NCBI GenBank assembly: GCA_964035545.1
Contig: OZ037768.1
Coordinates: 5,137,241 to 5,201,240 of the forward strand
Reading direction: 5' to 3'
Length of the DNA stretch: 64,000 nt
DNA from: Bugula neritina
Lineage: Eukaryota; Bryozoa; Gymnolaemata; Cheilostomatida; Bugulidae
Shown: positions 57,979-64,000 of the stretch, piece after piece
Numbering within the stretch: position 1 is the stretch's first letter
Layout: each line of letters begins with the position of its first letter
Translations under genes and position numbers: made by a program
The notes under the pieces: model-generated
The model's input: only the letters and a program-made list of their open reading frames with translations
Told to the model about the DNA's origin: nothing
Databases searched by the model: none

Positions 57979-58003
57979 CTAGACTCTAGAGTCTAGACTC
58001 TAG
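57979..58003. repeat. Overlapping perfect palindromes
   Basis: CTAGACTCTAGAGTCTAG is an 18-bp perfect palindrome and overlaps a second one, CTAGAGTCTAGACTCTAG, so two alternative hairpins share the same bases. No function evident. Confidence 0.8.
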
Positions 58004-61000
58004 TCAAGTGTGAAGGCATGTTAAATAGAGTAGAGCATTAAGGTGTTTGGTAGTTCATCGGCATATATAACTGAAATAGAAGGCATCATATAATATAATC
58101 ATATATTGATATAATAATATATATAATAATATATTCAGGTTAGACAGTGCCGGCATTATAGACTGCACAATGTTATTCTAATAGAAGCTGAAGTAAAGCA
58201 TGTCTGATAAAGCCACCAATGTTAAAATACAGTTAGTATTCTTATGGTTTTAGCAGCCAACAAAAAATGAGTCTGACATATCAGTTATAGTGTTATACTG
58301 TTACGAAGTTAGCATGCATGCAACTGATGCAAATGGCAAGCCGGTGGTTTGCCGGCTGCTCTCTACACTCTATATTATAGTCCTACTTATTATGGCCTGA
58401 TGATAGACAAATCAAAACTAACTCTGAAGACCAAACTGCTAGTACTAAAACAGCTTTAGTGCTAACTTCAATGTTTGAAAAATGAATAAAAATTTAATAG
58501 TTTCTAGTATTACTAACAGTTGATGGATGCTTGCACAGCACTTGAAGAAAAGACATTCAGTATTCTCTTTCAGTTGATATCATGAAGTATAGTAGCAGGT
58601 TTGGTGAAAAAATCTTGTCAACTTTAATAAAGCACTATCTTCAGAAACTCCAGCAGACTATCTTGCAGCAGCTGAGATAAGGACTAGTCACATACAATAG
58701 TTAATTGCAATTTATTAACTTCACTGGAATCAAGATAATATATTTACTATTAACATTAGTGAAACCTAGCACCATCGTTAGAGAGTAAATCAGAAAGTTG
58801 GTAAAACCTTTCATTTACCTGGGAGATAATACAAAACTTGATCACAATGTTGGTCAAAGTATTGACACTGTTTCTATAAATAAGTTATAATATGCTTATA
58901 GTTCTATTTTTTGCCAATAACCTATTTGTCTGTCACTCAAGTATTTGCCTGGACTAACATTTTATGAAGCCATCACTCATTCCAAGGGCTTCCAATCTAC
59001 CCTGGGCTACATAACTTCTTATCAAATCATAAATCTGTTCCGATCAAAGCTCATTCTCAATTAAGCTAATTCTCCTGGTCCACCCTCTTTTAGCAGGGCG
59101 GTGGGGTTGACGAGTTTTCCAAATTTTTCTGAAAGTACTTTACAATGTAGCGATTAAATACATAGATTAAGTCTACATGAAAATTTTTTAATGAAGATAT
59201 AATTTTTGCTATTTAGTTTTTAAGCAATACAAGAATAAGGTCATAAAATACTGGTTACTAATTGGCTACCATACAGTTTGTAGTCAGAGGATCCCCCTGG
59301 TGAGCAGACAGCAATAAGTGATATTTTGCGCCTCTTTTCTGGCCTAGCTGTTTCTCCAGAAGTACCAGTGCATGAATAAAGCTTAAGTTGTTTATATCAA
59401 CAGAATCTGCTGCCTAATAATCGTCTTTCAGATTATTATGTATGTTAGGGATGTCGCCTATAGTTTAGAGTTTGAGTTCCATTTTTCTGTTTTTATGTGA
59501 TTTAGTATTTGCCTTGAAGTAGTAGAGAACTACAGATGTTGGTAAAAGGTGCTGTCTAACTTGCAAAAGATGAAAAAGTCAGGTACTTATTTTTAAAAAT
59601 ATGGGCAATATTTTAATACATAAATAAAGCTGCAGCATATTTCTAGAGGTAAGATCTAACAAGCTGGAGCTATTTACTAGGTAGCCATGAACTAACAGCC
59701 AAGGGTCAAGGTACAGCATGACATATAGGATAAAACGGGAAGCTGGAAAGGGTGGACTATTCATCATTCAGTCTGGTAAGCATGAAATAGTCAACGGCTT
59801 TTTAATTATTTGTCAGGGAAGGTTGTGCCAGGACTGCAGTATTTGTGCAGGATTTTCTTGATTAATTATCATTTTAATTCCACTAAGGTATTATTTAGAC
59901 CGAGTTTTAGTCATTTATATGATTTATTGGAACAAATTTAACCTACTCTTCATACATAATAGCTTTAAAGCTAGTGAAGAACATGGTCCTTCACCTGTAA
60001 ACAGCTGGCGTGTCTATAGAGTTATAATTAACAGGGAGTAGTTGTTTTTTGTCAAGTATCTGAACAACCCAATTATGAGACTTAATTGTCTGGGCTTCAT
60101 AATGCATTTTATTATACTATTGTATTGTATGGAGTCAATTTACTCAAATAATTTGCATGTTCCTTCTTATAGCATCTATATATTTCTATCCTACCTGTAA
60201 CTTTCCGGTGGTTATTTTGTCATGTCTTCAAGTTAACAATTTGTAAGTTTATAAACTTTATACAACATGATTCTAGAAAAAATACCAACTTTTCTTCTGT
60301 CATAAATTCATTTACTGGCCAAAATAATGTCAAATTTGTTAACAGTTATTAAAATCTATTATAAATGATGCCATAGGAAACCTCTGTTAGATTTATCTAT
60401 TGTATTCCGATTTTGATGATTTCTCATTTTCCAGCAAATTATATTATCAATAATTCATGTCATAATCTGTACAATAATTCAGGTTTAACTATTTGATACT
60501 TGGTCTCTGGGAGGACTGAAGAGCTGTAAAGTAGGTCAAACATCTGCAGAAGTTGCATTTCAAGGTCAGCCAATTGAATAAGATATATTCCTATGAATGA
60601 CTTCAGCATTATCTATGAAAATTGCTTTGGCTGGTTTGTATGCCACAATATAACAGATATGATAAGAAAACTAATGATAATATCAATAACTGATTTAGTA
60701 TTGTAATTTTAACTTCCAATTTGGATTTAGCTTTAATCTATTAAACATGTTGGGAACTTTGCTTGGCTGAGAAGTTTTCCAGCCAGTGAACCTTGTATAC
60801 CACAATCTATAGCTACCGCTTATACAATGCATGCACGTGTAGCTGTGTCACACTCACTCCCAAATGTCTGCCATCTCTATGCGCGCCTCAAATGCATGAT
60901 TGGGCCAGGCACCAGTTGTACAAATTCAAGTTTGAAAATACTGGACTGTGAGTGGCTGAAACATAAGTTATAGATTATAATGGTATTCTTTAGCAAGTTT

Positions 61001-61025
61001 TTCTATCCTTGAAGACATTTTGCAG

Positions 61026-61091
61026 ATAAACATCGTAGCCTCTTCACAAGAACTGCTGCAAGACACGGCCTAACGCAAATCTCCTTCAAAA
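61026..61091 (+). other. Possible untranslated exon of NOS-B
   Basis: 66 bp richer in G+C than its surroundings, framed by a good acceptor (CATTTTGCAG) and an excellent donor (GTAAGTAA). The NOS-B start codon at 63243 directly follows an acceptor (ATTTTAG), so an upstream exon must exist. One frame is open through it but has no ATG. Assignment is inference. Confidence 0.3.
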
Positions 61092-63242
61092 GTAAGTAAC
61101 GGTATTTGTCATCTAATTTTATCACAGTGTTGACTTTTACAGTAAATTAAAGATAAATTTTATATTTCTCTTGTTATCTAATTGTTAAAATTAAATACCA
61201 AATGGTAACATGAAATTGAATACTGAATTAGACAAAATAAATACCGATTAATTGTAATTGAAAGAGTTAAGATCAGCTGACAGAATATGTTGCTGGTGAT
61301 GTGAAATATAAATATTTCTGCCATTCTGATGCACTAAAAATTTACAAATTTTATCTGGTGCAGCAAAAATCACAGAATTGTAGATAAATTTGATGCAGTA
61401 ACCTCTCATTTGGAGTATAATTTTTTTACTGTCTAATATAAATATGCACTTTTCAAGACACAAATGTGCTTATTGTTATATTAGATTCCATTTTATTTTC
61501 TTAAATTTCTGATTAAAAACGTATTGTTCTACTTGCATATTATATTAATCATTATGAAGGTTTTAAATTTATTTATTTAGTTTTTAGTATTTTTATATTT
61601 GTTATATTCTGCAAGTTAATACACTGTATTTATTAAAATTAAGAAAATATATTTTATACTTTGATTAAGCTAATTAAATCTACGCATTAAAACATAGTGC
61701 AAAATATATACAACAGGTAGGATAATAATATCGTAATGTTAAAATAGCTATTACAAACGCAGCAGATCAATCCCAAGTACCAGGAAGCAATATTTTTATT
61801 TATTGCCAGTATAATAACAATACATATGTAAAATAATAAATAATTTAAACTCAAACTATTGACTCAAGAATAATCGTCCACATAGTTTCAATCATTAGGT
61901 ACAACATTTTTTCAACAGGTATGAGACCATTTTTTTTAATTTAATTGTTTTTGAAATTTTCATTGTTTTCAGAGTTGTGTATGCAAGCATAGCACTTATT
62001 CAATGATACATTTGCACACTGTTATACTGTTATAGCCATATTTCCTTTTGGCATCAAAGCTATTCATATGACAATTTTGACTTTAAAGGCAAGGTCATGT
62101 TAATGAGCTACCCATTGACATGGGCAAAAAACAAGATCACCGAGTAGGTTGAATTTTAAATATTTATAAATTATTTATTCAGTAGATTTTCAATGGTGGA
62201 ATATTTGGTAGATAAATGTTTAGATGATATGTCAACAACCACAGTGCCTGTAGGTGGTCATAAATGGGTAGAGCCATGATCTGTTATTGCACCTGCAATG
62301 TTGCTATCCAAATGACCGTATCTCCATGCATGTATCAAATAACATGTACAAAACACACAGCATGAGTCTGGACAATATGGTTTTGGTTAATATAAATAAT
62401 ACTGTTAGTCTGTTGTAAGTTACTTGCTGCGACAGCACTGCAGTGACGGCATCATTAAATCAGCAGGGCATGTCACAAGGCTGCATAACTTGCTAACCTA
62501 GTGGCTGATAAGGTTTCACGTGTGTGTGGTGGTTGACCTATATGTCGTTCAACGACCTTCATATCAAAGGACCGCAATACCAGTAGATTCGCGTAGCCCA
62601 TTTGGATAGCTCATGGCACATTCACAACCATGCAGTCTGATGACCCCAATACTGCCCTTATTATCATGCTGCTACATTATAGTATATTATAGTATTATTA
62701 TGTTATGCAATATTATAACCATTCATTTTATAAACATATGGTAAAGGTACCTGCATAGGTATCTTAAGATTACACAAATTAAGATAACACTGAAATTAAT
62801 AAAATAAGTATTGCAAATAGTAATAGTATATTGCCATAAATTTGTTCAAATAAAAATTCACACTATATGAAAAAGTTGATTTTTAATAAACTTATTTGAG
62901 TAGCAGAATATGGGTCTTTCAGTTAAATTGTTTTATAAAGAAGATAGTGGCATGTACCATGATTAACAAAATCAACTTCATTTCATTATTATAACACACC
63001 TAGTGAAGTTCTAAAATTTAGTAGTTCTGTCCTAGTTTATACCTTTTGTATTTCTCACTTAATTTTTTTTAAAAAGGTGCAAATTTACAATAAATTAAGT
63101 AGGTCATGCAGTAAAAATTAATGCTATACACTATGCCATGGGTGTATATACTACTCTCTTATATATAGACACACTGTAACAGTTGCATACACACAGAAAT
63201 AGAGAATTTATACACTATTAAATATATTTAAGTTATTTTAGG

Positions 63243-63748
63243 ATGGCGACTGAGCTCAAGTCAGACAAGATTGCCCGAGAGCCGGTGCTGCTCACCAACG
63301 TGCAGGATTCTAACCTCGTGCTATTCGACACTCTGCATCATAAGGGACACCAGGTGAGTCAGCGTCTTCTTTAAAAGTAGATATATTTATGTATATTATA
63401 CATATATGCATATACGTATACATATGCTACATATACATATACGTATACATATGCTACGTATACGTATACATATACATAAAAATTATAAGAATCAAATTTT
63501 TAGGTGAATTATTATGTACATAATATAATTACAGTTACACTGATGGTGTAGTATATGCTAGTATACTGCATGTATATTATGTATTCTCTGCATCTCTTGT
63601 AGGTAGATGATACCTGCTGTCAAACCTCTCTGTGCCAAGGCTCCATCATGCAACCTAAAGCTATGATACGACCTCAGCCAGGCATTGGTGTGAATATGGG
63701 AGAAGTTGAAGATTTCTACAAGCAATATTTCACTGCCAAGGATGTTAA
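63243..63748 (+). CDS. NOS: Second nitric oxide synthase gene, first two coding exons (NOS-B, runs off the right edge)
   Basis: Tandem paralogue of NOS-A. Exons 63243-63353 and 63603-63748 have the same phases and nearly the same lengths as the first two exons of NOS-A (111 and 146 against 111 and 143 nt). They read [34 protein letters not shown] and then the zinc-binding CQTSLCQGSIMQPK with the CxxxxC pair that holds the NOS dimer together. The second exon ends DFYKQYFTAKDV before GTAAGT. The haem, flavin and NADPH parts lie beyond the window, so whether this copy is complete cannot be judged here. Confidence 0.9.
63390..63480. repeat. TATACG/CATATG-rich tandem repeat in NOS-B intron 1
   Basis: About two to three degenerate copies of a unit like ATACGTATACATATGCTAC, made almost wholly of short palindromes. 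Located 40 bp past the donor of the first coding exon. Confidence 0.75.
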
Positions 63749-64000
63749 GTAAGTATTGCACAGGCTCCTGCAGGATGATCTACTGGATGATTGTGATGAA
63801 AGATGTAGTACTAAGTTAGCTTGTATGCTCATGTGTCAACGAGTAGTATATAATTTGACTGATATAGAGTATATAATAGCATGCAGAGCTAATTTCACCT
63901 GCTTAGTTGCTATCTACATAATTTCAACAAAGTTATTACATGACTAATAAATATATTTTAAGTTGAATAAGCATTATAAAAAACCATTTCTGTATGTTTC

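Larger units (their letters stand above)
54665..63242. other. Intergenic region between the two NOS genes
   Basis: 8.6 kb of AT-rich DNA with no supported protein gene. The first 700 bp are NOS-A 3' sequence with several AATAAA-like signals. A palindrome cluster lies at 57979-58003, a short GC-rich hairpin (AGCCGG / CCGGCT) near 58343, an AT repeat near 58090-58135, and a possible untranslated exon of NOS-B at 61026-61091. Nothing else is recognised. Confidence 0.65.

Overview
This window is nuclear DNA of an AT-rich, intron-rich invertebrate animal. The best clue to its place in the tree is a fossil piece of mitochondrial DNA at 31290-34115. It reads as cox1, nad6, atp6 and nad3 only if AGA/AGG is serine, ATA is methionine and TGA is tryptophan. 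That is the invertebrate mitochondrial code, so a protostome is likely. A lophotrochozoan such as a bryozoan, mollusc, brachiopod or annelid fits, but I cannot name the phylum from sequence alone.

Layout, left to right. (1) 1-8160, minus strand: a KAT6 (MOZ/MORF/Enok)-type MYST histone acetyltransferase, complete at its N-terminus and cut at its C-terminus by the window edge. (2) 8161-11732: a spacer between divergent genes, filled with a degenerate hexamer satellite. (3) 11733-13875, plus strand: VPS37, an ESCRT-I subunit. (4) 14196-14873, minus strand: intronless DNAJC30, converging on VPS37. (5) About 15000-20600: a retroelement and satellite area with a tRNA-derived SINE head fused to a LINE reverse-transcriptase fragment, then a second, decayed LINE. 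(6) 21303-35856, plus strand: POLG, the catalytic subunit of mitochondrial DNA polymerase gamma, in 22 coding exons; its penultimate-but-one intron carries the mitochondrial DNA insertion. (7) 35857-43239: intergenic, with a hAT DNA transposon fossil that itself holds two foldback MITEs. (8) 43240-54664, plus strand: a complete nitric oxide synthase gene (NOS-A) in 24 coding exons. (9) 54665-63242: intergenic. (10) 63243 to the right edge, plus strand: the first two coding exons of a second, tandem nitric oxide synthase gene (NOS-B).

Exon models were built by hand from protein family resemblance plus splice signals. For VPS37, POLG, NOS-A and KAT6 the exon phases join without conflict and the total coding length is a multiple of three (705, 3315, 3189 and 3249 nt), which is strong internal support. 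The genes are ordinary nuclear housekeeping and signalling genes and do not form an operon or one pathway. DNAJC30 and POLG both act in mitochondria and NOS-A/NOS-B are paralogues; the other adjacencies look incidental.

The most notable points are the mitochondrial DNA fragment inside the gene for the mitochondrial DNA polymerase, a KAT6 protein carrying an HBO1/MYT1-type C2HC finger and a PIP-box-like N-terminus, a compact NOS lacking the usual C-terminal tail, and the chimeric SINE/LINE insert. I see no clearly new multi-gene system.
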